This document shows, one piece after another, positions 45,080-57,329 of a stretch of 64,000 bases of DNA (within the stretch, counting starts at the first letter, position 1; every line of letters begins with the position of its first letter). The position numbers and the translations under genes were made by a program. Location: assembly GCA_030770425.1 (NCBI GenBank), contig JASJFT010000033.1:62001-126000 (forward strand), read 5' to 3'. This DNA is from Darksidea phi. Its lineage: Eukaryota; Ascomycota; Dothideomycetes; Pleosporales; Lentitheciaceae. A model generated the notes under the pieces. It was not told the origin of the DNA. It searched no databases and saw nothing but the letters and a program-made list of their open reading frames with translations.

Positions 45080-47126
45080 CTACCCTGCAAGCCTCCACGC
45101 GCGCATAGGAAGCGCCTGTATCCTCATCACCGCCGGCTTGATAAAGCCCCAGAACGTCACAATGCCGATGAGAATGCAGATGACATTGGTAACATAGTAA
45201 CCGTCCTGCGTGACATTGCAGAAACCGCCACCATCGCGACATCGGTGTTTGTCGGCTTCGAGCACGCACGAGAAAGGTTGCGTAACAAGGTCGCCCTTGA
45301 GCTCTAGTTTCGGAGGAGACGAGGGAGGCTCGCAGGTGGCGATGGTGAAGAGGTCGACAAATCCAAGGACAAAGTACCGTGGGAAAGTGCCGCCAAGATT
45401 GGACACGCTGGTGTTGGTTAGAAATCAGAAGGGGAGTGTTGAAGGGGGCAAAACCTACGTAGCAAGAAGAGTCATGTAGGTTCCTCCAATCGCGGGATCG
45501 GAAATTTTCGCGTGAAAAGCCGAGACGGCGACAAACATGACCGTATTCATGAATGTAGAGAGAACGTGCTCGCAGATGACCATGAGTAAATACCAGGTAG
45601 TCGTTCCGCCAGCAGGGAAGATAGACACCACAAACTGGGCGAACCCAGCAGCGAAAAGTCTGCCTACGAATGCCCAGCACCAGATGTGCATGGGCGGGTA
45701 CGTCTGGCACCACTTTCCGATATAGTAGCCTAGCAAAACTTCAATGGGGAAATCGATCAGAATCGTGAGAGCAAGGTCTTCTTGGCTGAAGCCCTTGTCG
45801 AGCAGCTTCAGGCTAGTGACAGCGTCGTTCGCTTGGAATCCGATCTTTGCGATCAAATGGACTACGATGAACACCTGTATGTTCTTGAGCTTGAGAATGC
45901 CCCACATAGTACGGTATACTTCCAAGATGCCCTCTCTTTCCTTAGTCCGCTCCTCACGTTTCAGCAAAGCGAGACCAAGAGTGACGGCCAAGTATGCCCA
46001 GCCCCAGAACGTAAGGTAGCTATCCAGATTCATAAGGCCTGTCTCTTGGGGAGCACTGGCAGGACGGAACCATTTGTTGGCGAAGTCTTTGGAGTTGAAG
46101 GCGAGGAAGACGGTGTGCGAGAGGAAGTGGCCAGCGGTCAAACCAACGGTTTGCGCTGTCGAAGCGTATGCGAGGTTCTCGTTCGAGAGGAGTGTCAAGG
46201 CCCAGCCTAGGTCAATTAGCATCAGCGTAAGCTCACGAATGAAGCTAATGCTCACCATCCACAGCAATATCCTGCGTGGCGCACAGGAAGACGAGCGCAA
46301 ACCACCAAAAAGTAAAGGTCCAGATACCACCGCTATCCTTCTCCCCTGCATACTCCATCATCTTATTCACCACCGAACCAAGCCACAACATCGACACACC
46401 AGAGGCACATTGAATAGGCAAAATCCAACTCTTTCTTCGTCCGAGTTTGGGGGTCCAAACAGCATCCACAATAGGACTCCACAACAACTTCAGCGAATAC
46501 GGGTAGGCGGCGAGCGAGAAGACGCCTATCGACGAATACGACACAACGCTCTTCAACAAGAACGGCACCGATCCCATTGCCAACCCCATCGGTATGCCCT
46601 GAAGGAAGTAGAGCAGCACCAATAGCAAGAAATTTCTCTGGTCCTTCTTCGACAGCTCCATGAAGCCCTTGGACGAGGCCTCATCGTCGTGGTCCGGCAC
46701 GGGGTCATCCAAGCTAAAGCTCTGCTGCCCCATCAACGACGCCATCTGGCTTGCAGGGGAACTAGGGTCGGTGGAGCTGTGTTTGCGCCGATGCTCTAGT
46801 ATGTTGTGCATGGTTGCGCTCGAGTTCGCATGCCCGTTGGAGCTCTGCGACGACCCGACGGGCGTCTGGTCGAGCGCAGACTTGGTGTTTAACTTCTTGC
46901 CGGCTCGTTTGCTCATTTGAGGGTCGGTGTCGGCGGACGATGCGTGGGAGGAGTCGTTGTGTAGGAAGTGCGCGTTCTCGAGGTGTTCGAGCTCTAGGCC
47001 GTCGTCACTTGTGCAGCGGCGGTACTGGCACTGTCCGTCTGGGGTAGGATGCGTTGGGGAAAGCTTCGTTTGGAGAGCTTTAAGGAGAGACGGTGCAAAG
47101 GATGATTCGCCGGTTGGGACAGGCAT
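45080..47126 (-). CDS. Acetyl-CoA transporter (Acatn/SLC33A1 family), 3 exons
   Basis: Exons on the complement: 47126-46256, 46206-45459, 45407-45080, 648 aa. The N-terminal 165 residues are a Ser-rich cytosolic region. The transport domain then starts with LLLVLLYFLQGIPMGLAMGSVPF, and about a dozen membrane helices follow. Family hallmarks include FSLAAYPYSLKLLWSPIVDA, CATQDIAVDG and ISDPAIGGTYMTLL. A luminal Cys-rich loop near the end (CSCVLE-like, HRCRDGGGFC) is typical too. AT-1 moves acetyl-CoA into the ER lumen for protein acetylation. The earlier in-frame TTG is not used; the start is the first ATG. The gene is divergent from the Mcm21-like gene. Confidence 0.93.
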
Positions 47127-47499
47127 CCATTTATTGACCAACGAAAGTACCGGCGAAAGAGGAACGTGTCTACTTTACGGAAATACTTTAGTGCGGACAA
47201 TGATGATGCTGTTGGTTGGAACGTGTCCTGTTCAGTTAGTGGAGTCTAGCGTAATCCGCCGTTTCAATGAGAGTCGAAAATCGGACAAAGATGCATGCGG
47301 GACGGCAAGGCGATCTGAGCTACTTTGAGAGAGGGGGTTCAATAGGAACGCCCTGTCACTACCTGGTAGGCCCATTGAGGTGTGAGTGCGATCCCTCTTT
47401 CACGTGAATTCGCGTCGTGCCTAGGCCGCTTTAAAACAGGGATGACAACGTCAACATCGCACGCTAACCTGCCCTCATACCCTCTTCACGACCCACACC
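47127..47499. promoter_or_regulatory. Shared promoter region between acetyl-CoA transporter and Mcm21-like genes
   Basis: 373 bp between divergent starts. No defined box recognised. Confidence 0.5.
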
Positions 47500-48417
47500 A
47501 TGGCGACCATCGAAGCCCTTGACAACGAAATCGCCGACATCCACGCCCGCATCGCCACCCTGCAAGCTCATCGAGCAAACCTCTCATCGATCCTCCTCTC
47601 CCAGCCCCACCTCGCCGCGCGCCTCGAACAGCGGCCCGTCCTGCACGAGTACAAACGGCGCAATGCCGCGAAAGCCGTAGAAGCGCAGCTGAAGCGCAAT
47701 CTCGAGAATATGTATCGAGCTTGCGCCGGCGTGACGGCCTACAAAGTCAAAGATCCGGACCCTTACGCGGTTGATAATGGGAATGTACTAGGCGTACGCA
47801 TCGAAGTCTCTATTGGTGGTCGATTCATAGAAACATATCATGTGCTCTTCAATCGGCCGAGCACGCAACAGAGAAATATGTTGAAGATACACAAACACAC
47901 AATTCCACCTTGTATCCCACTACAACCGCTTGCGAACAAATGGCTACCTATGACAAGAACGGATGCGGACACTACAACAGAGCAGAACCTCATCAAATTC
48001 TGTCGATCATTACGAAAAGAACTCATGGGCTGGCATTTGAGACAAGACGCATTTGAGAAATTGCGCGCAGAGGCTGGGGTGGCGAACCGGTCTGCGCAGC
48101 AAGAGGATGAACAGGCTCAGACGAGTGTTAGTAAAGTGCTGAACGCGTTCGTGAGCGATGATGAGGAGTTGGGGGATGAGGATGAGCTCAGGAGAGCACG
48201 CGATGGACCAGTCAGGATCACAGATATCGAGGCCGACGCAGCGGTTAGGGAGATCACGATCACTTGGTCGAATAGACACACGGGAATAGTAAAAGTGACA
48301 AAAGCCGGCGAAATCGACAAAGCTGTGTTTAAAAACATGGATGGTTCACGCAATCCTGCCATGTTGGGAAAGGCAGTCGGTCGCATCGAGGGCTTGGTGC
48401 AACGGCTCACGACTTGA
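47500..48417 (+). CDS. MCM21: Mcm21/CENP-O kinetochore protein, single exon
   Basis: 305 aa without introns. The N-terminus is a coiled coil (IADIHARIATLQAHRANL) as in COMA-complex subunits. The CENP-O core follows: VLGVRIEVSIGGRFIETYHVLF, then HKHTIPPCIPLQPLANKWL, the most conserved family block. An acidic insertion near residues 215-235 precedes the final beta strands. CENP-O (Mcm21 in yeast, Mal2 in fission yeast) is part of the inner kinetochore at centromeres. The symbol is by family. Identification rests on the HTIPxxIPL block and overall size. Confidence 0.85.
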   Translation: MATIEALDNEIADIHARIATLQAHRANLSSILLSQPHLAARLEQRPVLHEYKRRNAAKAVEAQLKRNLENMYRACAGVTAYKVKDPDPYAVDNGNVLGVRIEVSIGGRFIETYHVLFNRPSTQQRNMLKIHKHTIPPCIPLQPLANKWLPMTRTDADTTTEQNLIKFCRSLRKELMGWHLRQDAFEKLRAEAGVANRSAQQEDEQAQTSVSKVLNAFVSDDEELGDEDELRRARDGPVRITDIEADAAVREITITWSNRHTGIVKVTKAGEIDKAVFKNMDGSRNPAMLGKAVGRIEGLVQRLTT

Positions 48418-48665
48418 ATCCACAGACGGCGAAAGACAGCAGGAAAACGAGAAGTTGAGGTCGTTCTACTTGTCTCTCGATACCCACCTCTACTTACTGA
48501 GCGTATGGCAATAGGATATGGCATGTCTGAAATCGGGATTGGGTTATTCTCACTGTGCTCTACCTTTCTCCCTATCTTGACATAATCATGCTTTTGTCCA
48601 GCTCCGACGCCTTCTCACCAACATCCGATCTTTTCCGACCGTACGCATAGCGACGTTTCCGTCCG
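48418..48665. other. Convergent 3' intergenic (248 bp)
   Basis: Between the 3' ends of the Mcm21-like and aspartyl-tRNA synthetase genes. Nothing recognised. Confidence 0.5.
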
Positions 48666-50478
48666 TTATGGAGTAACCCTCTGCGGGTCCCTAGGAAACA
48701 AACTGCACATCCGGATGTTTGGCAAGCCCAACCAAAATTGCACAATACGTTCCAACCCGAATCCACCCCCACCATGCGGCGGACACCCATATCGAAAGCT
48801 GTCCACATAGTCCTTCGTACCCGCGCCGTTGGGATCAATTGGGGGATCGTGCTTGCGCATCTGCTCGGCTAAGAGATCGGCGTTGTGGATACGCTGGGCG
48901 CCGGAGAGGATCTCTTGACCACGCATGAACATGTCGTAGGAGTTAGAAAGCGCCGGATCGGCAGGCGAGGGCATGGTGTAGGCGGGACGGATGGCGAGGG
49001 GGAATTGGTCGAGAACATAAAAGTCGGAGTTGTATTTTTCGAGAACGAGACGACCGAGGTGCTTCTCTTGGGGTGTCCTAATCTCCTAGTCAGTACTTGG
49101 TAATTGGAAAGAGACTGGAAAGAAGGCTTACGTCAAGTCATCGTAGTCGCCGAGCTCCTCGCCTGCTTCTCGCAGCATTTTGATACCCTCTTGAAACGGT
49201 ATCCGAGGCACTTTGCCAGACTCTGGAAGCTTGAAGTCCTCGACGTGATATGCGCTCCGCACGAGCTCAGTCTCCTTCTTGTATCGCGCATTCAGCTCCT
49301 TGAATATGAAGAGCATTAGGTCTTCCAGTACGCCCATAACTTCATGATAGTGCTCCTGGAACTCCATTTCCATATCAAGACCAGTAAACTCGGTCAAGTG
49401 GCGCGCAGTATTCGAGTTCTCGGCGCGGAAGACGGGGCCAATTTCCATGACCTTTTGGAAGCGCGAGGCGATGAGCATCTGCTTATAAAATTGCGGGGAT
49501 TGCGCAAATTTCAATTAGTTATTAATGCGGATTTTACATGAACGAGACGCTTACCTAGAAAGGCTTTACGGTCGAAGTACTTCAGTTCAAAGACGTTAGC
49601 CCCGCCTTCAGATGCTGCGCTGCCTCGCAGTTAGTATCATCCAATGAATAGTTTCGGTTAACATACCCCAAGATCTTCGGTGTTTGAACAAACACGAAGC
49701 CCTTTTGTGAGAGGAATTCTTGGAAGAGCGAACAGACGCCGCTTTTGATGACGAAGATGGCGTGGTTGATCTTCGCGCGGAGATCAAGGGTGCGGTTGTT
49801 CAGCCGTGTATTCAATCCTACCAGCGGTTTCGCATCGCCCTCTGCCGGCTTCTCATCCTCATCTCCCAGACCAACCTCTGGCAGGGGGCGTTCGGCGTCT
49901 TCCACCTGGAGCGGCAGCGGTACTTCTGCCTTAACCTCGACAAACAGCTTCTGAATGTGAATCTCAAAGTCTTTGATCGACGCGCTCTTGATAGGCTCCT
50001 TGACCCTCTTCACAACTCCAGTAACAACGAGTGTGCTCTCCGTGCTCACGTTCCCGCAGAACTTGACCATCTGCTTGCTCAGCTTCTCGCTCGCCGCGAC
50101 GACGGCCTGTACCGTGTTCAGACCCTGGCGCAAGTTTACAAAAGCTAGTTTTGCGGATTGTACACGCGCATTTTCGACCCAGCACCGAAAGGTAATCTCC
50201 TTGTCCTCGTTGTCAGCAGCGGTGGAGAGGTCGACGCGCTGGGTGCCCGTAGGTTTGAAGGCGGTGGAACCGATGAGTGGAAGCTCGCCGTAAGAGTCCT
50301 TGGAGACGTCTTCTGCATCGGCAGCTTCTTTCTTCTGGCGCTCGGCGAGTTCACGAGCTTGGGCTGCGGCCTTCTTCTCGGCCTTCTCCTTCTCCTTCTG
50401 CGCCTTCTTCAAGGCATTCTTCGACGGCTGTTGAGGAGGGTCGCCCGATCCAGAAACCGCTGCGGGTTTTTCGGCCAT
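48666..50478 (-). CDS. DPS1: Cytoplasmic aspartyl-tRNA synthetase, 4 exons
   Basis: Exons on the complement: 50478-49667, 49619-49555, 49504-49132, 49077-48666, 553 aa. The N-terminal Lys/Ala-rich extension ([19 protein letters not shown]) is typical of eukaryotic class IIb enzymes. The OB-fold anticodon domain follows ([13 protein letters not shown]), then the catalytic core with [22 protein letters not shown], motif 2 in [24 protein letters not shown], and motif 3 GFGLERIV. It charges tRNA-Asp in the cytosol. The N-terminal start at 50478 is the first ATG before MAEKPAAV, and an open upstream frame has no support. The second intron is odd: it begins GTAAGC but to stay in frame must end in TTTG, not AG. 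Confidence 0.95.
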
Positions 50479-52167
50479 GGTGAGAGTGGGAGGTTGACGA
50501 ATTCCGGAGTGCAATTGGCGGTATAAGTGGTGTTTGTGAGGTGAGTCGAAATCGATATCAATGGTGGGGCACTTACCATACCCCGCCACTAGGCACCAAG
50601 CCACTTGAGCCTCAACGGCTGTGAACTAGGACAACATGTCTTGAAATCTTTCGCTAGTGTTACTTTCGATATAATCTATTTCTCATCTAGAACCTGCACC
50701 ACATGCGATTCCATTCACATTTGGTTATTCGCATCGCGAATAACGAGTTTCTATCTCTTTCTCTAATAAGTCCTGGAAAGGGTCGTGGCTGTCGTGGCTG
50801 CACATGATGTAATACGTTTTGGCCCAAGTGCAAACAAATCAGATTTTGTGTCCGGTGTAGTAACGAGGTCTCTTATGAGGTAGAATCAAACGCTTTCCAT
50901 GGCTGCTCCATCTAGCTCCCCAAACAGCGAACCGGAAAAGTTACAAAGTTGGACATCGAGCCGTTTGCCAAAGAGAAAGTTATTTGATGAAGGTCGCAGT
51001 GGATTATACCTTTTGAATGGATAAACGAACCGCCTTTGCTGCTTGTTTCAACCGCTTGCAACGCAATCAGAGTAGGATAGTAGCAGGTGGTTAATTCGAT
51101 ATATAATGACGTACGTCACCATTTTCCGCGAAACGAGACCGAAGGCCATAGAGCTCCCTTCCTAGATGCTGCACGGGCAATCGTGTTCTCCAAGTGCTGA
51201 TAGGATCGCACGCTCAATGTCTAGTGCCCCCCTGTAGAGCTGTCGTTCTGTCGATGGTAAATTTGAGGACGGTTCCATCTTGCAGGAACCCAAGTCTTGC
51301 AGTATTACCGCCAGAGGACACTTTCGATACGCCCGGAGGCTACCAGAATTCAAGGCATCATACTGATACCATCAGATTGGACCGGTCGACGTGGAATTGT
51401 CCGTCCAGAGGTATTGGCATGCCGCCTGCGAAATTGTGGTGCGACCAAGAGTTTGGGGCACTCAATAAGCAGGCAAGCCTTTGCCCAGCCCGCAATCGCA
51501 TCGAACATTGGCCCCCAATATCCTTGCGTCCTCCAGTATATTGCTGCGAGTCCAGATCAGAACCTCGACTTAGCACTCGGCGTCTCCACGATCCTACGCG
51601 CCATCTCCGAAATCAGTTGTCATATCACTATGACCAACTTTTGTCGAGTTAGCTCCTGCACGAAGAAGTTCAGAGCGACCTAGTCTCCTAAGATCCGCCG
51701 TGCCGCATCCCCAGATGGGCAGTGGAGAGAAGGACGCAGTGTTCCTTCAGTGCAAAGTAGTAAAGGAATTATTCCCCTACGAGCCCTATAGGGACATAGA
51801 GACTGTATCGGTTCGCTTCGTCCACGAAATTAACATTGCAGTCTCCTTAGCACCCGCTGTGATATTCCCTGTGCTTCCGAAGGATCTACCGCACCCATTT
51901 CCTCTCGATAGAAGTATAAGACATTCCATTTCCTTCCGCTAGCGTATCCGGTATCGTTCTCCAGCTCCCCAACTCGGCTGTTGTCATCAGCTTGCGGCGA
52001 GACAAACCGACGCCCCCTTCAGGTCGACAGAGTTAAGAAAGCGAAATTACCAGCATAGCGCTAATGCTTATTTGTTACAACCCTCAGCGATCAGCGATTC
52101 AATGCTTGCCTCTTTTTGTCGCCTGTCAATGTTCCAAGCATCACCTCTCCGTCGTGAACATCTCTCA
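50479..52167. other. Gene desert, part 1
   Basis: 1.7 kb. Minus-strand open frames near 51162-51353 and 51358-51576 show some coding-like composition, but no family was recognised and they are separated by stops. Possibly a decayed gene. Confidence 0.4.
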
Positions 52168-52304
52168 TGATTGATAGTACTGTGTACAGCTCTACAGCAT
52201 TATTATCGTGTATAAGGTGTGGGTATAGCACCTCACTGTGTACGAACTCCTACTGTGTTTTGTGCGGAGCTTACAAAAGAGACTCCGATTATGAAAATCC
52301 AAAC
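52168..52304 (-). repeat. Dispersed repeat family B, copy 3 (partial, inverted)
   Basis: Reverse complement matches about 137 bp of the left part of the 38159 copy, from the TTGGATTT start to the GTACACAGTACT block. The TATA-containing right half is missing. Confidence 0.8.
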
Positions 52305-53454
52305 CAATTTGTTACAACATCCGCGTGTTTCAAGGGCAATTCCTCGGTGGTAGCGACTGGTGGCAGTATTGGTTCGCACCCAATACTGGCGACGATGGCA
52401 GCGATTATGGCAATGACGAGACGAATCGGAGGTCCTGAATGCCCTTGGTAACCGTGCAACCGATTCCAGAGGCCGCAGTTGTGGTATTGGCGTAATCGAT
52501 GGTGGAGGGGGCGGTGGCATTTCAGATTCTAGCGGAGGAACTGATCTTCGTTTCCCAACTGTACTGCAATTACGCTAGCTTGCATGTCCTGTTCGTTAGA
52601 AAATTTCTTACTATATGCTTTTGGCCAAGATAGTAGGCAGGTTGAAGTGACTGGGATTGCATCTCTTCGTCTTCGTTTAATGTCGTGGATTCCTGAGAAT
52701 CCTGTTCTTTCCAATCTTCCGGGCTCCGCGCATTACGCCGAAGTGTACACCCTTCGGAGTATCTAGGATAGAATCTAGCGTGGCCCAATCCAGCTACAGT
52801 ATTAATAATCAGTAAAAATAGGTAGCTCAAATTTACAAAACAGAGAATATGGTTTGAGAAGTCTCTATGCTTGGATAGTTGAACTAAGGCTGCAAGATCA
52901 AGTCGAGATAGATATCCTAGAAGAGGGAGCGAATAGCGTTCTAAACCAGCTTATTTTGATTTTGAGTAGCGCTACCTAGTAGAGCACCACTTGACCTGTC
53001 GTGTCTCACCTTAGTACCATATCTTAGACTCGGCCATGGCTCATATCGAGCATGCGCTACGAAGCTTTAGCCGAGGACTAATGAATCGCATTGTTTTTAG
53101 ACAACGAAGACGACATACCTCGCAGATTGACTTCCGAGCTTCCCAGTGAGGTTAAATCAACGCAGTGCCTTCGAAGTCAAGCAGCAACCTATCGCATATG
53201 CTTCCTTTGCCACTATCCATGTCCGCACAGCAAACCTCAGAACTATGCCGTTGCCTTGGATGCAGTTCTCAATTAGCAAGAACGCTACCTCGGACGAATC
53301 TTCACTGGTAAGCCTAGCTTTTGAATGATGCTCGCGGTATCCAGGTCCTACACACCCCGAGGGAACTCCCATGCCGGTCGATGTGACATCCAGGTTAGCT
53401 GTAGATAAACTCTTCAACGTTGTCCAAAGAACAAGCGCAGATATTGCCCCATTA
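52305..53454. other. Gene desert, part 2
   Basis: Short open frames only, none recognised. 52500-52530 has a G-rich GGTGGAGGGGGCGGTGG run. The end is the 3' flank of the Rrp40 gene. Confidence 0.4.
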
Positions 53455-54288
53455 TCAAAGACTCTTCAGCACCCGCTCGGCCAACTTTTTCTGCGCCTTC
53501 TCTCCAAGGGCCTGCTCATCGATCTCTTGCAAAGCTCTACCGATTGCCAAGGTATTCTTGACACTGCCACCATCCACATGTAATATGCCATTTCTGCCGA
53601 CTGTGACCTCAAATCCCACCTTCTCCCCCAAAATATCCGGGAATGTTATGCCACCCTTGGAGCCAGCGAGTAATCTCCTTGCCATCCCTAGGCTGATTTT
53701 GAAAACCATTCCGCCCTTCACCAGGCCTAGTCCATCGCCCTTACCGGTGGAGGGTTCGATGCAGGTAAGCTCTGGTGAGGAGTCTTTTCCAGCACTGATG
53801 ACGCGAGCATAGACGAGTGTGTTCGGCAGAAATTGCGGGCGGGTTTTTCGTGTTGCGCCTTCGAAGGCGAGGTGAGGGAGTGTTGCGAAGGGCGTGTTTG
53901 GGGTAAGGAGGCAGTTGAAGTTTTCGGCGGCGGAGGTCTGCACGGTCGCTATGACCAGATCACCGGTAGTGGGAAGGTACTGGTGGAATGTCTTAAACAA
54001 AATCCTGGAGGTTGACCACTAACGGCGGAGAAAAGTAATGGGAGACAATATATAGAACAAGGACAAAACTGCACCTAAACTTACCCTCCCAGTATTGAAC
54101 TCGATCCAAGCAGCGTTCTTCTTGATGTCAGTCGCCAAAGCGCCCGCGATAGTGCATGTAATTGTACTTGGCGGAACGTGTCGGAGGCCAGGACCGAGTG
54201 TGAGGGTCTTCTTCTTTCCTGTGGGCTTGGGAAGAGCGTCTTGTGGTATCTCATCGCCTGGAATGACGATAGTCGTCGAAGTCGCCAT
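53455..54288 (-). CDS. RRP40: RNA exosome subunit Rrp40 (EXOSC3), 2 exons
   Basis: Exons on the complement: 54288-54085 and 53979-53455, 242 aa, close to the yeast length of 240. The N-terminal domain contains VIPGDEIPQDALP, LTLGPGLRHVPPSTIT and NAAWIEFNTGRY. The S1 domain follows with GDLVIATV and LAFEGATRKTRPQ, then the KH-like domain with VGFEVTVGRNG and VDGGSVKNTLAIGRALQ. Rrp40 forms part of the cap of the 3'-5' RNA exosome in nucleus and cytoplasm. The intron is phase 0 (GTAAGT...CCACCAG). The gene is divergent from the Ssz1 gene, sharing 244 bp. Confidence 0.95.
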
Positions 54289-54532
54289 GATAAACGAGTG
54301 CGGTGATTTATGGAGAAAAGTCGCAAGTTGTGCTCAGGTGGTAAATCAGCGCTTGACGCCAAGACTTCGAAGGACTTTCTAGCGGGGCCCGATCAATTTT
54401 CTGAACAATTTCTAGTCGCGACATCTGAACGCCTACTTTACCGCGCTTTCACACCCCGGAGTCATTCAGACCACTTTTGATAGTCTTCGACCGACGGAAA
54501 AGTAGCTGATCTCGGGAAACATCACCCCCACA
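54289..54532. promoter_or_regulatory. Divergent promoter shared by Rrp40 and Ssz1 genes
   Basis: 244 bp between the two ATGs, so both promoters must lie here. No named box was identified. Confidence 0.55.
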
Positions 54533-56412
54533 ATGAGTGCAGAACAGGACCCCTCCCAGCGGGTCGCAATCGGAATCTCGTTCGGGAACTCGTACAGTTC
54601 CATCGCCTTTACGACCGGTGTAAGGACACACTTAGCAGCCATGTAGCAGGTATCTGTCTAACAAGCCGCACAGGACGGAAAAGCAGAGGTTATTGCGAAT
54701 GAGGATGGAGGTATGCTACCGCATCGGCTGTGCGCTATGCGATCGATTCTAACGATTACGAACTAGACCGTCAGATTCCCTCCATGCTATCATACGCAGA
54801 AGGAGAAGAGTTGCACGGAGGCCAGGCAAAGGCCCAGCTCGTCCGCAACGCTAAGAACACAGTCGCATACTTCCGCGACTTCTTGGGACAAGAGTAGGTC
54901 TACGGGGCGTAACTTGGTCGTGCGGGTTTGCTGACCGTCTGCAGGTTCAAGTCAATAGACCCTTCGCCTTGCCATCAATCTGCACATCCCGTCCAACAGG
55001 AATCGAGCGTTGCTTTCAAGATCCGCGATACCGAGGAAGAGAAGGAGAATGTCGTTACTGTGTCCAACTTCACAACCCGGCATATAAGAAGGTTACGGAC
55101 CTCGGCCTCCAACTACCTTGGAAAGGAAGTGAATGCTGCTGTTGTCACCGTACCGACCAACTTCTCGGATGCGCAAAAGGAGGCGCTGAACAAGGCCGCG
55201 AAGGAGGCCGGCATCGAAGTTCTGCAGTTCATTAACGAGCCGGTTGCGGCTGTACTCGCCTACGATGCTCGCCCTGACGCGAAACTGGCGGATAAGATCA
55301 TTGTAGTGGCTGATCTAGGTGGGACACGCTCGGACGTTGCTGTCATCGCGTCGCGCGGCGGCATCTACACCATCCTCGCTACTATCCATGACTACGAAGT
55401 TACGGGCACTAAACTGGACCAGGTCCTCGTGGACTACTTTGCGAAGGAGTTCATCAAGAAGCACAAATCCGCGGGTGACCCGCGGGAGGACGCACGCGGG
55501 CTTGCTAAGCTCAAGCTAGAGTGCGAGGCGGTCAAGAAGGCTCTGTCAATAGGCACGAGTGCTAACTTCTCCGTAGAGAGCTTGGTTGGCGGTGTTGACT
55601 ACACAGCTACTATCAACCGCACGCGGTACGACTTGCTCGGCAACAAGCTCTTCGCCGCATTTTCAAGGCTTGTGCTTCACGCTGTTGAGAAGGCACAGCT
55701 CGACCCGCTGGATATCTCTGAAGTCATCCTTGCGGGAGGAAATGCGCATACACCTAAGGTTGCTTCCACGATTGGCGCCGCCTTCCCGGAGACCACCACC
55801 GTCCTCGCACCTTCGACCTCCCCAACGGCCATTAATCCTTCCGAACTCCCCGTACGCGGTGCCGCCATCCAAGCAAGCCTGATTCAGGAGTTCGAGCTTG
55901 AGGACATTGAGCAAAGTACGCATCCTATGGTCACCGTCACGCCTCATCTCGCACAAGCCGTCGGTGTGCTGTGCATCTCCGGCGAAGAATCGTCCGGCAT
56001 TTTCCACGCCATCGTTGACGCTGAGACACCTCTGCCCGTCCGGAGAACAGCCATCATCTCCACTCCTAGGGAAGGTGGTGATGTGCTTATCAAGCTCGCA
56101 GAAGGTCTCCGACACATCAAAGTCACGAAGCCAGCTCCTAAGCCGAAGAAGGAGAAGTCAGATGACGACGAGGAAGACAGTGATGAGGATGAGAGCGAAG
56201 AAGAGGAGGAGCTAAGGGAAAAGACATGGAAGGTTGGTAAGGTACTTAGCGAGGCTGCTATCCGCGGCATCAAGAAGGGCGGAAAAGTAGAGGTGCAGAT
56301 CAACATCGGTGCAGATCTAGGCGTTAATGCCATCTACAGGGAGGTCGGTGGCAAGGGCGGTGTGAGGGGCATAATTCAGGCCCCGAAGGCGTCTCAAAAC
56401 GGCAGCGCATAA
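54533..56412 (+). CDS. SSZ1: Atypical Hsp70 Ssz1 (ribosome-associated complex), 4 exons
   Basis: Exons: 54533-54619, 54674-54710, 54767-54893, 54945-56412, 572 aa. The Hsp70 ATPase fold starts with VAIGISFGNSYSSIAF. The middle shows AAVVTVPTNFSDAQKEAL and LQFINEPVAAVLAYDA, then VADLGGTRSDVAVIA and the second phosphate loop EVILAGGNAHTPKV. The C-terminal part is short and acidic (a Glu/Asp/Ser stretch near residue 480), without the normal substrate-binding lid, as in Ssz1/Pdr13. Ssz1 pairs with zuotin on the ribosome as the RAC co-chaperone for nascent chains. Two short exons (37 and 127 nt) lie near the start, and all ends are canonical. Confidence 0.93.
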
Positions 56413-57329
56413 ACGAGTGCTATAAAAGGGATAGGCGACGATTGAACGGAGACGATTGACGAGCCATTTATTGCGAAGGCTTATAGAAAGGGCTAGATGC
56501 ACATTTTGCCCCCCGCACGATCAAGTCCGGTGGTTGGACAAGGGATGTGCGGGCGTAGATGGATGGATATTCTTCCCCGTCGATGGAGTAATATATCAAG
56601 TCTGATTTGCTCATTCATGCTTTTATACGAAAATCCCAAGCCAGTGCTGGGACAAATGCGTGGTTACTCATGGAGTGCTGATCTTTGAGCTCGGCATAGG
56701 CTTCGAGGGGTGTTTAGTGCTACAAGCTAAACTACTCGCGTTCCTTCGTACGAGCGAACAGATGCAGTATGTCATATACAAATTCGTCCCGAAGATAGCT
56801 ATATCGCATTGTTCAATCGAGGAGTTTGAATAAGGCCCTAGATGAGAAGATACCTCTAGCACCCCTACACAAGGAGGGATACTAGCCCATACCGTTCTTC
56901 TCTTATGCTAGGAAAAAAGTGTCAAAACACTATGGCCATTACGCGTCCAATCTTATCTAGACATCCGGCAATCCAGGCATATTACCCCCTACCAAAGGCG
57001 AGGATGCAATTACTCACAAGAGGTAGTATAATACCTGGTACACAGCATATCCAAGCGGATAGCGAAGGCAGACGTCAGTTTTCGGGCCCGAGATGGTCCT
57101 GCTAGTGCGGTGGACTGGATGAAAGGAGTGTCGGGAAGGTAGGCAGGGAAGAAATGGGAAAGTACGGAAAAGACGTATTGATACCGTAACGCGGCCAGCC
57201 CAGCTACTTAGTCATGTCGTCAAACGGAGAATTTGGACGTAGTCTCAAGGACAATCCCTACTAATACATACTATGCTCGGGAGACTCTGTTTAGGCTCTA
57301 GTATAGTATCCCGCTCCTAATCGAGCTCA
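56413..57329. other. Intergenic, 0.9 kb between convergent genes
   Basis: Open frames are short. Nothing recognised beyond the two 3' flanks. Confidence 0.5.

Noticed and set aside
45060..45713. 217-codon alternative minus frame across the acetyl-CoA transporter 3' end
   Set aside because: It overlaps the transporter exons in another frame and lacks membrane-helix pattern or splice support.
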